Shown piece by piece: positions 8,367 through 17,440 of a stretch of DNA of 64,000 bases (positions are counted from its first letter, which is position 1; every line of letters starts with the position of its first letter). Under the pieces are notes generated by a model. That model made no database searches and was not told the origin of the DNA. It saw nothing but the letters and a program-made list of their open reading frames with translations. A program made the position numbers and the translations under genes. This DNA is from Ruegeria sp. R14_0 (GTDB taxonomy: Bacteria > Pseudomonadota > Alphaproteobacteria > Rhodobacterales > Rhodobacteraceae), in the NCBI RefSeq assembly GCF_017743975.1, contig NZ_JAGHRC010000005.1, forward strand, positions 186,001 through 250,000, given 5' to 3'.

Positions 8367-9335
8367 ATGGCCGATTCATTTTTTCAGCCGGTATCGGCGA
8401 TGGAGCTTGCGCGTTTTGCCGGCATCCCCTCGTTTATGCGCCTGCCCAGTCTGGATCTGGAACACGACCGCATTTCAGATGTTGAGGTTGGTTTGGTCGG
8501 CATTCCATGGGACGGCGGCACCACCAATCGTCCCGGCGCACGGCATGGACCGCGACAGTTGCGCGACTTTTCCACGATGATCCGGGCGATGAACCCGGTG
8601 ACCGGTGTTGCACCGTTCTCGCTGGTCAATTGCGCCGATCTGGGCGATGTCGCGCCCAATCCAGTCGATATCGAAGACACACTGAACCGGGTCACCGACT
8701 TCTATGCGGCTTTGCACGCCAAAGGCATTACTCCTCTGACAGCTGGCGGGGACCACCTGACCACGCTGCCCGTCCTTCGCGCGCTGGCCGCCAATGGCCC
8801 GGTGGGCCTGATCCAGTTCGACAGCCACACGGACCTGTTCGACGGCTATTTCGGCGGTCACAAGTTCACCCACGGGACTCCGTTCCGGCGCGCTGTCGAA
8901 GAAGGTCTGGTCGATCCCAAGCGCTTTGTGCAGGTCGGTATCCGCGGGACTGCCTACAACACCGAAGACATCGAATGGGGTGAGGCGCAAGGCATCCGCA
9001 TCATCCGCATCGAAGAGCTGTTCGACCGGGGCATCGACGACGTGATGACCGAGGTACGTGGCATCGTCGGCACAGAACCGACCTACTGCACCTATGACAT
9101 CGACTTCGTTGACCCGACCTATGCGCCCGGCACTGGCACGCCCGAGATCGGCGGGCCGAACAGTTTTCAGGCCCAACAAGTGATCCGGCAAATGTCCGGG
9201 GTCAATCTGATCGGTGCCGATCTGGTTGAGGTATCGCCCCCGTTCGACCCGAACGGAGGCACAGCTTGGCTGGGTATTTCGCTGATGTTCGAATTGCTAT
9301 GCGTTCTGGCACAGGCTGTTGATGCGCGGCGCTAG
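8367..9335 (+). CDS. Ureohydrolase, agmatinase/guanidino-acid hydrolase family
   Basis: A 322-residue arginase/agmatinase superfamily enzyme. Metal-binding motifs are intact: GGDH near residue 129, DSHTD (usual DAHTD) near 151, and DIDFVDP (usual DIDCLDP) near 233, so a dinuclear metal centre should form. It hydrolyses a guanidino group to release urea; agmatine, guanidinobutyrate and guanidinopropionate are all family substrates. The DSHTD and DIDFVDP variants differ from the second ureohydrolase next door, implying different substrates. It lies 40 bp after the MttB gene in the same direction and its stop overlaps the convergent ureohydrolase by CTAG. Confidence 0.88.
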   Translation: MADSFFQPVSAMELARFAGIPSFMRLPSLDLEHDRISDVEVGLVGIPWDGGTTNRPGARHGPRQLRDFSTMIRAMNPVTGVAPFSLVNCADLGDVAPNPVDIEDTLNRVTDFYAALHAKGITPLTAGGDHLTTLPVLRALAANGPVGLIQFDSHTDLFDGYFGGHKFTHGTPFRRAVEEGLVDPKRFVQVGIRGTAYNTEDIEWGEAQGIRIIRIEELFDRGIDDVMTEVRGIVGTEPTYCTYDIDFVDPTYAPGTGTPEIGGPNSFQAQQVIRQMSGVNLIGADLVEVSPPFDPNGGTAWLGISLMFELLCVLAQAVDARR

Positions 9336-10306
9336 CCGACGTTTTCGGCGATCATCGAAATCATCTCGAACATCACCGCTGCTGCCGTTAGCGCGGTGAT
9401 GTTGTTCGGGCTGTCCTTAGTCGGCATCATGCAAACCACGTCGCCACCCACAATGTTCAACCCGCGCGCGGCGCGTAAAATACCAACCGCCTCGTCTATA
9501 TCGAACCCTTTCTCGCCGGGTTCCAGATTGGACACCGCAGGCGCGACGGTCGGGTCGAGGCAATCCAGATCAAAGGTGATGTAGACCGGTCGGTCGCCCA
9601 GAACCGCTTTGGTCTGGGCCACGACATCCTCAAGCCCGCGTTGGCGAAACTCGCGCATCGTGACAATGTTGTAGCCATAGTCGTAGGACGGTTGCAGCCA
9701 ATCCAAACTGCGCGGATGTCCACGTAGGCCGATCTGCATGGATCGCGTAGGGTCCACCTGCCCCTGATCTGCCAGATACGCGCCCCAATGCGCCGCCGAC
9801 TTTTGGGCACCCAGAAAGTGATCGACCTTTGTGAACACGTCTGTATGGGCATCCAGATGCAGAAAGCTGATCGGCTCGCCGCCTGCCAATTTTCCACGAC
9901 CCAGCGCCTGAACGATGCCGCCGGTGATCGAGTGATCGCCACCGATTGACACGGGTCGCGCACCGGCTGCGTCGATGTCTTTGTAAAAGGCCGTGATCCG
10001 CTCAATGCAGTCTTCGTTGTCATTGGCCTTCGGAAATGGAACATCTCCCACATCCGCGATCCGCGCGCTGGCCCAAGGGTCAATCTCGAACACCGAATGC
10101 ACGCGCCGCTGTACGGCCGAAACATGCCGCAAGGCGCGTGGCCCCAGGTGCTGATCCCGCTCGGTCGTGCCATTGCCGGTGGAATGCGGCACGCCGACCA
10201 AGGCGATATCCTGTCCTTCGGGCCCGACATTGGGACAGCGGAACATCGTCGGAATTCCCCACCAATACAGGTTGTCCATCATGGACTGTTCATAGCGGTC
10301 GGCCAT
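9332..10306 (-). CDS. Second ureohydrolase, agmatinase-like
   Basis: A 324-residue ureohydrolase with GGDHSITGG, DAHTDVF and DLDCLDP metal motifs in canonical form. GGAGG lies seven bases before the ATG at 10306. It converges on the first ureohydrolase and lies downstream of the betaine transporter operon on the same strand, separated by a terminator, so it probably has its own promoter. The two paralogues look well diverged rather than a recent duplication. The exact guanidino substrate is unknown. Confidence 0.88.
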   Translation of the reverse strand: MADRYEQSMMDNLYWWGIPTMFRCPNVGPEGQDIALVGVPHSTGNGTTERDQHLGPRALRHVSAVQRRVHSVFEIDPWASARIADVGDVPFPKANDNEDCIERITAFYKDIDAAGARPVSIGGDHSITGGIVQALGRGKLAGGEPISFLHLDAHTDVFTKVDHFLGAQKSAAHWGAYLADQGQVDPTRSMQIGLRGHPRSLDWLQPSYDYGYNIVTMREFRQRGLEDVVAQTKAVLGDRPVYITFDLDCLDPTVAPAVSNLEPGEKGFDIDEAVGILRAARGLNIVGGDVVCMMPTKDSPNNITALTAAAVMFEMISMIAENVG

Positions 10307-10324
10307 CTGCACCTCCGGTCAAAG

Positions 10325-10354
10325 AAAAACGCCCCCGATCGGAACCGGAGGCGC
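10325..10354 (-). terminator. Intrinsic terminator of the betaine ABC transporter operon
   Basis: On the minus strand CGCCTCCG and CGGGGGCG pair across an eight-base loop with one G-U pair and are followed by TTTTTC. It lies just beyond the permease stop codon. Confidence 0.8.
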
Positions 10355-10360
10355 TTGCGT

Positions 10361-11950
10361 TTAGATTTTCTCGTCTTCTCGCCGGAAGGCACCCTGGACG
10401 ATCCGGTCCATGACCATGGCCAGGAACAGGATGGCAAACCCGCCCAGCAGGCCCGGCCCCTTGGCCGCATATTGCAGCGCCTCAAGGATTTCCTTGCCCA
10501 AACCGCCGCCGCCAATCAGCGAGATGATGACCACCATCGACAGACACATCAGGATGGTCTGATTTACGCCCGTCATGATGGACGGTAAGGCAAGCGGGAT
10601 TTCCACATCCTTCAGCAACTGCCATTTCGAGGCGCCAAAGGCCACCGCAGCCTCTTTGATGCTTTCAGGTACACCGCGCATCCCCAAGGCTGTCAGGCGG
10701 ATCACCGGTGGCATACCAAAGATGATCGTGGCCAGAATACCCGGCGGGTTACCGGTGCCAAAGAAGGCAATGATCGGGATCAGGTACACGAATGCAGGCA
10801 GCGTCTGCATCAGGTCCAGAACCGGCTCAGCCGCGCGATAGGCGCGTTTGGATTTACCAAACCAAATACCCAGGGGGATGCCGAAGACCACGCACAACAA
10901 AACGGCCGCACCAACCAGAGCCACCGTCTCCATCGCGACGTCCCAATAGCCCAGCAGCGCGATATAGGCCAACGAAGCGGCGGTAAAGATCGCCACCCGA
11001 GGTCCAGCGGCCCGCCACGCGGTCACGCAAATCACCAGCATCACAACCGGCCAGGGTGAGCCAATCAGGGCAACCGTCAGCGCATCCAGAACTGATCGAA
11101 CACCGGCCACGATGCCGTCAAAGACGTCGCCGCCCGCAGCCGCAGCCGCGTCGATCTGCGCCTCCATCCAGCTTGCTACAGTCGAAAACAACGTCCCGTT
11201 GCCTTCACCCAGGATCATCGCCGAGACTTGCTGTTCGGGGAATGCATCCAACAGCGGAAGCGACGCATTGACGGTGAACTTGTAGACGATCAGCGGCCCA
11301 ATCGCCGCGACAAGAACAGCGCCCAGAACCGTGTTGCGGGTCGAACGACCGCTTTCGGTTTTGTCAGGGTTGATCCGCCAGTTCGAGTACTGCTTTTCAT
11401 ACACACGGTCCGCGTAAAACCCCTGCACCACCTTGAAAACCAGCAGCATCAGCAGGCCCGTTATCATGATCCCAAGCGACTCGGACTGGGCTGCAGCAGC
11501 TCTTTCCAAGCTGGCATCCGCAGCTTTTTGGATATTTGCCGCAAGCTTGTTGAAGCGGTCGATATCCGCCTTTTCGGTGGCAGCGGCTGCGCGCTCCAAC
11601 AGTTCATTCGCGCGGGCCTGTTGGCGTTCGGCTCGTTCTGCCAGATCAGCGCCGGGGTTGCCCCAGGCACCGCGTCCGATCTGAACCCAGGCGATGATTT
11701 CCAGGATCAGGAACGTCCAGAACATCCCCCAAATCGCACGTGAGGCAGACCAGAACGGTCCCAGAACGGCGGCCCAGACGTTGAACGTATTGGGTATGCC
11801 GCTGGTCGCATCATGAATTTTGTGGAACGCGTTGACGTAATATTCACCGTTCGGCCCCGCAAATTCGTGGATCGAGCGGTCCAGTGTCTCGCGATCGACT
11901 TCGATGTCCGAGGCGGCAGTGACCTTCAGTTCTGTGGTTGCATCAGTCAT
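10361..11950 (-). CDS. proW: Glycine betaine/proline-type ABC transporter permease with N-terminal extension
   Basis: A 529-residue permease, much longer than typical ProW (about 350). The C-terminal part is a standard BPD_transp_1 domain with the EAA loop (KEAAVAFGASKWQLLKDVEIP). The N-terminal 200 residues are unusual: an FNVWAAVLGPFW...RAIWGMFW membrane segment resembling DUF2628, a charged Ala/Glu-rich helix that looks like a coiled coil (about residues 100-157), then a membrane segment and a YEKQYSNW motif. The coding start overlaps the end of proV by eight bases, so the two are coupled. It imports betaine-type osmolytes with the adjacent ATPase and binding protein. Confidence 0.9.
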   Translation of the reverse strand: MTDATTELKVTAASDIEVDRETLDRSIHEFAGPNGEYYVNAFHKIHDATSGIPNTFNVWAAVLGPFWSASRAIWGMFWTFLILEIIAWVQIGRGAWGNPGADLAERAERQQARANELLERAAAATEKADIDRFNKLAANIQKAADASLERAAAAQSESLGIMITGLLMLLVFKVVQGFYADRVYEKQYSNWRINPDKTESGRSTRNTVLGAVLVAAIGPLIVYKFTVNASLPLLDAFPEQQVSAMILGEGNGTLFSTVASWMEAQIDAAAAAGGDVFDGIVAGVRSVLDALTVALIGSPWPVVMLVICVTAWRAAGPRVAIFTAASLAYIALLGYWDVAMETVALVGAAVLLCVVFGIPLGIWFGKSKRAYRAAEPVLDLMQTLPAFVYLIPIIAFFGTGNPPGILATIIFGMPPVIRLTALGMRGVPESIKEAAVAFGASKWQLLKDVEIPLALPSIMTGVNQTILMCLSMVVIISLIGGGGLGKEILEALQYAAKGPGLLGGFAILFLAMVMDRIVQGAFRREDEKI

Positions 11951-12980
11951 TTTTGCCCCCTTGGATTCCGCGCAGCAGTCGCGGTTTTGTCACCACGCCC
12001 ACGTCGCTGCCTGCATCGGTGATGATGACTGGCAGGTCCGTATTGACGGCAAGGTCAATCAACTGGTCCAGATCGGCCCCTTCATCCGCGCGCGGCGCGC
12101 CCTCGGTCGGGCCAGAATAGCTGTCCAGCGGCTCCATGATCGAATGCGCCTTGACCAGTTTCAGCTTTGAGATGCCTTGAACGAACTCGCGCACATAGTC
12201 ATCCGCCGGATTCATGACGATGTCCTCGGGCGTGCCGATCTGCACGATCACGCCATCCTTCATGATGGCGATGCGGTGACCAATGCGAATGGCCTCGTCC
12301 AGATCGTGCGTGATGAACAGTGTGGTCTTTTTCAACTGCGCCACCAGCGCCTTGAACTGGTCCTGCAACTGCAGGCGGATCAGCGGGTCAAGGGCCGAGA
12401 ACGGCTCGTCCATCAACAAAATCTCGGGGTCCGAGGCCAGCGCGCGGGCAATCCCAACCCTCTGCTGCATACCACCTGATAGTTCTTTGGGCAGGCGATC
12501 CTCATAGCCCGTCAGGTCCACCAGACCCAACGCGTGATCAGATACCGCCCAGCGTTTCGATTTCGAGACTTTGCGGATTTCCAAAGGATAAGCCACGTTA
12601 TCCCGCACCGAGCGGTGCGGCATCAGTGCCATGTGCTGAAACACCATCCCGATCTGCATCGCCCGAATGCGGCGTAACTCGGATTCTGAGATTTTGGAGA
12701 CATCCTGCCCCATAATCTCGATCTTACCGGCGGTCGGCTCAATCAGGCGATTGACGTGGCGCACCAGGGTCGACTTACCGGACCCGGACAGGCCCATGAT
12801 GCAAAAAATCTCGCCTCTTGGCACTTCGAATGTCGCGCCTTGCACCCCAACGACGCAGTTGAATCTCTCCAGAACTTCAGGTTTTCCAATCCCCTCGCTC
12901 CGAACCGTTGCCATGGCTTCTTCGGCTCTTGCGCCGAAGATTTTCCAGACATTTTCTAATTTTACGACAGGTTCGTCCAT
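11943..12980 (-). CDS. proV: Glycine betaine/proline-type ABC transporter ATP-binding protein
   Basis: A 345-residue ATPase with Walker A (GLSGSGKST), signature LSGGMQQRVGIARAL, and Walker B ILLMDEPFSALDP, followed by a shortened C-terminal CBS-like regulatory segment. ProV/OpuAA proteins usually have two CBS repeats that sense ionic strength; here only a partial one is evident. The ATG at 12980 follows GAGGGG at a short spacing. It is second in the order binding protein, ATPase, permease, with an attenuator-like hairpin upstream. Confidence 0.92.
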   Translation of the reverse strand: MDEPVVKLENVWKIFGARAEEAMATVRSEGIGKPEVLERFNCVVGVQGATFEVPRGEIFCIMGLSGSGKSTLVRHVNRLIEPTAGKIEIMGQDVSKISESELRRIRAMQIGMVFQHMALMPHRSVRDNVAYPLEIRKVSKSKRWAVSDHALGLVDLTGYEDRLPKELSGGMQQRVGIARALASDPEILLMDEPFSALDPLIRLQLQDQFKALVAQLKKTTLFITHDLDEAIRIGHRIAIMKDGVIVQIGTPEDIVMNPADDYVREFVQGISKLKLVKAHSIMEPLDSYSGPTEGAPRADEGADLDQLIDLAVNTDLPVIITDAGSDVGVVTKPRLLRGIQGGKND

Positions 12981-13019
12981 TTGCCCCTCATCTACGGAGA
13001 CTATCCCCGGCAAATACGC

Positions 13020-13050
13020 AAAAGGCCGCCGCGAACTTTCGCGACGGCCC
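13020..13050 (-). terminator. Attenuator/terminator hairpin between binding-protein and ATPase genes
   Basis: On the minus strand GGCCGTCGCGAA and TTCGCGGCGGCC form a stem of up to 12 bp with one G-U pair and a minimal loop, then TTTT. It lies 15 bp past the binding-protein stop and 40 bp before the ATPase start. It would lower expression of the ATPase and permease relative to the binding protein. Confidence 0.75.
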
Positions 13051-13064
13051 TTAGTATGTGTGCT

Positions 13065-14015
13065 TTAGTTGGTCAGCCAGCCGATAACGGTGTCTTCGTT
13101 GTCGGCGACCCACTGTTGGGCAAAATCGGCCGCTTCGACATTGTCTACGGCAAGCGCTTTACCCATCGCGCTCAGGTCGTCACCCTGCATCTGGAAGTTG
13201 CTGAAAAGGGCTGCGACCTCAGGATAGCTGTCTTCCAGCTCCTTGGCATAGTGCAGGTGCAAAGTCGCGCCGTTCCATGCGCTGGACGCCTCGGACTTGC
13301 TCAGCCAATCCGGGTCGTCGGTAGGCTGTACGATGGTCCAGGTTGCCGGGTCATGCGCCGGTTCTTCCAGAACGGTAAGGTCCTGCGTCACAAAGATATA
13401 ATGAGGGCTATAGCAGAACCCAATCCAAGGTTCCCCCGCCTTGGTCGCATTCGCCAAGTTGGCATAGGCGATGGTTTCTTCGTACTCGGTCAGATCAAAA
13501 ATCTGGTCATAGCCATAAGACTTGGCCCTAATCTTTTCGACCACGGTCGAGGCCCAGCCGGGTGCGCCAATCCAGACCTCTGGAGTGCCATTCCCGTCCG
13601 TGTCGAAAATGGCCATCTTGTCAGGGTCGCTCAGATCATCAATGGATGTGATGTCGTTCTGTTCGGCAATATAGGTCGGGACGCACATACCCTGTTCAGC
13701 CTGAACCGGGTTTTCGTTCATCACAACAGTGCCGTTGTCCTTGACGTATGTGTCGTGCAAGTTTTGCTGGTTCGGCATCCACACTTCGGGGTGAACGTGC
13801 ATCGCACCGGAATCCATCGCCTCGAACACGATTGGGTTTGTGCCGTTTTGAAGCTCGACATCCAGGCCCAGATTTTCTTCGATCACGACTTCAAGGATAT
13901 GCGCGGTTGCATTCACCGAGGCCCAGTTCGGCACGCCGATCACAATGTCTGCGGCAAGAGCTGGACCCGCGACAACAGCGGATGCGCCTCCCAGTAACGT
14001 GGCTAGTTTGTTCAT
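13065..14015 (-). CDS. proX: Betaine ABC transporter substrate-binding protein (OpuAC/ProX family)
   Basis: A 316-residue periplasmic protein with a Sec signal peptide cleaved near PALAA-D, followed by an OpuAC domain (IVIGVPNWASVNATAHILEV). Aromatic-rich segments (EVWMPNQ, VWIGAPGWAS, GFCYSPHYIF) are consistent with a Trp/Tyr cage for a quaternary ammonium group, as known for the family. A GGAG site precedes the ATG. It heads the operon. Glycine betaine, proline betaine or carnitine could be the ligand. Confidence 0.9.
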   Translation of the reverse strand: MNKLATLLGGASAVVAGPALAADIVIGVPNWASVNATAHILEVVIEENLGLDVELQNGTNPIVFEAMDSGAMHVHPEVWMPNQQNLHDTYVKDNGTVVMNENPVQAEQGMCVPTYIAEQNDITSIDDLSDPDKMAIFDTDGNGTPEVWIGAPGWASTVVEKIRAKSYGYDQIFDLTEYEETIAYANLANATKAGEPWIGFCYSPHYIFVTQDLTVLEEPAHDPATWTIVQPTDDPDWLSKSEASSAWNGATLHLHYAKELEDSYPEVAALFSNFQMQGDDLSAMGKALAVDNVEAADFAQQWVADNEDTVIGWLTN

Positions 14016-14421
14016 TTGGTGTCTCCATGTTGGTTGTTTGCGGTGCCGTTATTCCGTGCCTACAGGCCGTTGCGCACCTTACAAACAGTGTCGGAAAGCC
14101 GTTACTTCCCCCGTTTTTTTGTTCAGCAGCGCAGTGCACCCTGCTGATGTAAAAATTCAAGCACGCGGACGCCCCACCCTCAAGAGTTACGTCCTACAAA
14201 CCGTCTCATTCGGAATTATCATAGATGAGTTTTTGTTTTTCGAAATATACAATCATGCAGAGTGATCGATGGATTTCCCAGATCAATGGCCGGTTTATCT
14301 CTTGATCCAGGCGCTGAAGCAGAAAAACTGAGCCTCAAAAAGCAGACGCGGAGCTGCCAGACCGGCCGCTCCGCGATGCACTGTGATCAAAAATGCATCA
14401 ACCGCGAAATGCGGTCTGAAC
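14016..14421. other. Non-coding stretch upstream of proX and downstream of the helicase gene
   Basis: This 406-bp gap should hold the proX promoter (minus strand). I see no convincing gene. A GCGGAGC...GCTCCGC inverted repeat at 14348-14374 (13-base loop) may be a weak terminator for the RNA helicase gene, but the following T-run (CTTTTTGAG) is offset. Confidence 0.5.
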
Positions 14422-16452
14422 TCAGTTTTTCCGCCGTTTCGGAACGGCATCCCCACCCTTGGCAGCTTTGGCAGCTGCTGCACGGGCCCGGTTCTTCTTG
14501 CTGCTTGGTTTACCCTTTGGAGGCGGCGGGCCTTTTGCGACCTTTCCGCCACACTTTGGCTTGCCGTCTTTGGGTGTGCCCTCGCGCGGGCTGCGTGGTT
14601 TCGATTTGACGCCTTTGGGCTGGAACTTGGGTTCGCCGGCTTCGGCGCGCTCGGACCTTGCCGGATTGGACTTCCCATCCGTAGACGCGCGAGGCTTACG
14701 ACCGTCGGGTTTTGAATTGTCCTTGCGGCGCGGCGGGGTCTCTTTCCAATCGGGCCTGCCGGTCTTTGGCCGCGGCTTTCCCTTGAAGCCCCGTCCCGGC
14801 TTGGGCCGCTCAAAGGCCGGGACGTCCGGCGCACCTTCCAATTGCACGACCTCTTTCGAACCTTCGATCGTCATCTCGGATCCCAATGCGGTCAGAAAAC
14901 CGGGAACACTCTCCTCGCGGATTTCGACATAGGATAAGTCATCGGCAATTCGGATCGCCCCGATATCATCCTTGGTCAAACCGCCTGCTTTGCAAATCAT
15001 GGGCAGCAAATGTCTGGGCGATGCGTTTTGGTTGCGCCCTTCCGACAGGGAAAACCACACGCTTGGCCCAAAGGCGGCGCGAGGTTTCGGACGCTCTGAC
15101 GTCACCGAGGCCAACTCTTCCGGCGCCGAGTGGCGCAGTTTGTACTGACGCAGATAGGCCGCCGCGATTTGCTCCGGTGAAAATGCGTCGACAAGATGCT
15201 GAACAGCCGAGCGTTCGCTTTCCGTGATCTCGGCCTGCCAGTCATCTGAGGCAAACATTCGATCCTGATCGCGCGCGTTCACCTCATCCGCCGATGGGGC
15301 CACCCCCCAATCCGCAGTGAGCTTGGCAAACTTCAGGATCCGTTCGGCCTTTTTGCGCGAGGACGGTTCGACCACCAACGCGCTGACTCCTTTTCGCCCG
15401 GCTCGTCCCGTGCGCCCCGAACGATGCAAGAGTGTTTCATGGGTCTTCGGCAATTCGGCATGCACCACCAGATCCAGGTTCGGCAGGTCAATCCCGCGAG
15501 CCGCAACATCTGTGGCCACGCAGACCCGAGCCCGCCCGTCCCGCATGGACTGCAGTGCATTGGTTCGCTCGCCCTGCGTCAGCTCGCCCGAGAGCGCAAC
15601 AACCGAGAACCCCCGGTTGGACAACCGCGTGGTCAAACGCGACACCATTGCACGTGTATTGCAAAAGACGATGGCATTGGGTGCCTCGTAGTATCGCAGC
15701 ACGTTGATGATCGCATTTTCACCATCCCGCGGGGCAACCATCATCGCGCGGTATTCGATGTCGGCATGCTGCGTCTGTTCGCTGACCGTACTGACCCGCG
15801 CTGCGTCGCGCTGATACTTCGTCGCCAGATTGGCGATCGCGCGTGGGACGGTGGCAGAGAACAACAGTGTTTGGCGATCTGATGGGGTTTCCTCCAGAAT
15901 GAACTCCAGATCTTCGCGAAAACCGAGGTCCAGCATTTCGTCGGCCTCGTCCAGAACCACGGCTCGGATCGCAGTCAGATCGATGGATCCGCGCATGATA
16001 TGATCCCGCAGCCGCCCCGGAGTTGCGACAACAATATGCGCCCCGCGCGCCAGTGCACGGCGCTCATCCCGCATGTCCATGCCACCAACGCAGGACGCCA
16101 GATAAGCACCGGCCTCCGCATAGAGCCAGCTCAGCTCCCGCTTTACCTGCAATGCCAGCTCCCGCGTGGGCGCAACAACCAGAGCCAAGGGCGCACCGGA
16201 GGCCCCGAATGTGTCAGCTTCACTCAGGATCTGCGGAGCAATCGCCAGCCCGAAACCGATGGTTTTGCCTGATCCGGTCTGAGCCGACACCAGCATATCG
16301 CGCCCTTCCAAATCAGGCTGCGTCACAGCCTGCTGAACTTGTGTCAAAGTGTCATAGCCCTTGCGGGCAAGCGCATCTGCGATGGTTTTTTTCACGGTGG
16401 TTTTCTTTGCGTAAGACGAGAGATGCAGCCTAGCACCCGGCGCATCATCCAT
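14422..16452 (-). CDS. DEAD-box ATP-dependent RNA helicase with DbpA-type C-terminal domain
   Basis: A 676-residue RNA helicase. In order: AQTGSGKT (motif I), PTRELALQV (Ia), TPGRLRDH (Ib), DEAD inside VVLDEADEML (II), SAT (III), and HRSGRTGRAGRKG (VI). After the core, residues around 475-550 (KAGGLTKDDIGAIRIADDLSYVEI) match the DbpA/CsdA RNA-binding domain. The last 120 residues are a Lys/Pro/Arg/Gly-rich low-complexity tail. It is likely involved in ribosome assembly or cold-adapted RNA remodelling. The start at 16452 gives the normal N terminus; the open frame runs 26 codons further up. Confidence 0.92.
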   Translation of the reverse strand: MDDAPGARLHLSSYAKKTTVKKTIADALARKGYDTLTQVQQAVTQPDLEGRDMLVSAQTGSGKTIGFGLAIAPQILSEADTFGASGAPLALVVAPTRELALQVKRELSWLYAEAGAYLASCVGGMDMRDERRALARGAHIVVATPGRLRDHIMRGSIDLTAIRAVVLDEADEMLDLGFREDLEFILEETPSDRQTLLFSATVPRAIANLATKYQRDAARVSTVSEQTQHADIEYRAMMVAPRDGENAIINVLRYYEAPNAIVFCNTRAMVSRLTTRLSNRGFSVVALSGELTQGERTNALQSMRDGRARVCVATDVAARGIDLPNLDLVVHAELPKTHETLLHRSGRTGRAGRKGVSALVVEPSSRKKAERILKFAKLTADWGVAPSADEVNARDQDRMFASDDWQAEITESERSAVQHLVDAFSPEQIAAAYLRQYKLRHSAPEELASVTSERPKPRAAFGPSVWFSLSEGRNQNASPRHLLPMICKAGGLTKDDIGAIRIADDLSYVEIREESVPGFLTALGSEMTIEGSKEVVQLEGAPDVPAFERPKPGRGFKGKPRPKTGRPDWKETPPRRKDNSKPDGRKPRASTDGKSNPARSERAEAGEPKFQPKGVKSKPRSPREGTPKDGKPKCGGKVAKGPPPPKGKPSSKKNRARAAAAKAAKGGDAVPKRRKN

Positions 16453-16646
16453 GGGTAAGGTCCGCCCTTTAGCTGGAGTTTTAACCAATGTACAGCCGAG
16501 TCTTGCACCCGCCCTATTGCACACCTTCATCCCACCCGGAGCACGGACAGCAGACTAAAAAATGGTCGCGCCGAATTTATGAGCGTACACATCCAGATAT
16601 GACACCTACGAAAAGACCCATGGGGATGGCTTACTGTTCTTGAAAA

Positions 16647-16663
16647 GTGGTGCCCGGGGGCGG
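16647..16663 (+). repeat. att site, distal copy
   Basis: GTGGTGCCCGGGGGCGG is identical over 17 bp to the 3' end of the tRNA-Phe gene at 20080-20096. Sequence similarity stops on both sides. This marks the far boundary of the integrative element. Confidence 0.88.
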
Positions 16664-16882
16664 TGTTCTATTCCCGTTACAGGCACTTCTTCAGCCGGTC
16701 TCTCCAGCAAAACAAGGGGTATGCGACGGGCTGTGTCGCTGTCAACAGGCACCATATGGTCTACGGAATGGTCTACGCCTGCTGTGAGAGTCCCTCAGCG
16801 ACTCCCGGAGGATCAATGCGGTTCCCGGGGGCTCTCGCTAATTCCCATTTTTTTCAGGCACTTAAAGATGAGGTTGCGAGTT

Positions 16883-16902
16883 GAGCAACAAATGAGCAAC
16901 AA
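16883..16902 (+). repeat. Paired arm-type repeats, distal end
   Basis: GAGCAACAA occurs twice (16883-16891 and 16894-16902), starts 11 bp apart. The same pair with the same spacing occurs next to the integrase at 19958-19977. These are good candidates for arm-type integrase binding sites. Confidence 0.7.
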
Positions 16903-16934
16903 AGTGACAGACCAAATCGAGGAACAAGAAGGGA

Positions 16935-17435
16935 CTAGAAAGAATGGTCCAACTTATTCTCAAGTATGACCAAGACTACCTTATATGGTATCAGTACCAA
17001 CATCCCAATGACCAAAATTACTAGCGTCCAATGAGTTTCCGCCGAACTTACGAAGTTGGCTGTTGCTTCGAGTGAAACCCCTTCTGGCGTAGAGTAGTCT
17101 ATTGAGCCAGTTTTTGCCAACCCAAATGCTGACGAGACGATTGACGAAGCAAGTGTAATGGTTCCGTAGGCGATAAAAACTCTCCACGCAGCATTTATCA
17201 TTCGTCGAGGGCTAATATCGCGATAAGCCCAGTAGATCAGCACCCCACAAACCGACACAACCGCAAAGCTGATCTGGAGGAGGATTACCTTCATCGACAA
17301 GGTATCAATTGCTGCCAGAGTTTCCTCCGGCAGAAAGGTCAATCCGACCCAGACCAGTAGCAGGCAAAAGGTACAAACACCAAAAATGGAAGTTGCGAGC
17401 CAGAAGTCAGGGCCGCGGGAACTTGATGGCTTCAA
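16935..17435 (-). CDS. Unrecognised four-TM membrane protein of the tRNA-Phe element
   Basis: A 166-residue protein with four hydrophobic segments (about 12-34, 49-69, 84-105 and 134-158) and short loops. I do not recognise a family. It starts at a TTG five bases after the stop of the preceding gene, with no clear ribosome site, which points to translational coupling. It is the last gene of the three-gene cargo operon. It could be a membrane effector, a transport protein or an integrity protein of the element. Confidence 0.65.
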   Translation of the reverse strand: MKPSSSRGPDFWLATSIFGVCTFCLLLVWVGLTFLPEETLAAIDTLSMKVILLQISFAVVSVCGVLIYWAYRDISPRRMINAAWRVFIAYGTITLASSIVSSAFGLAKTGSIDYSTPEGVSLEATANFVSSAETHWTLVILVIGMLVLIPYKVVLVILENKLDHSF

Positions 17436-17440
17436 TGTCT

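Noticed and set aside
16816-16828. TTCCCGGGGGC near the distal att site as another att copy
   Set aside because: Only the G/C-rich core matches; the rest of the 17-bp repeat does not.
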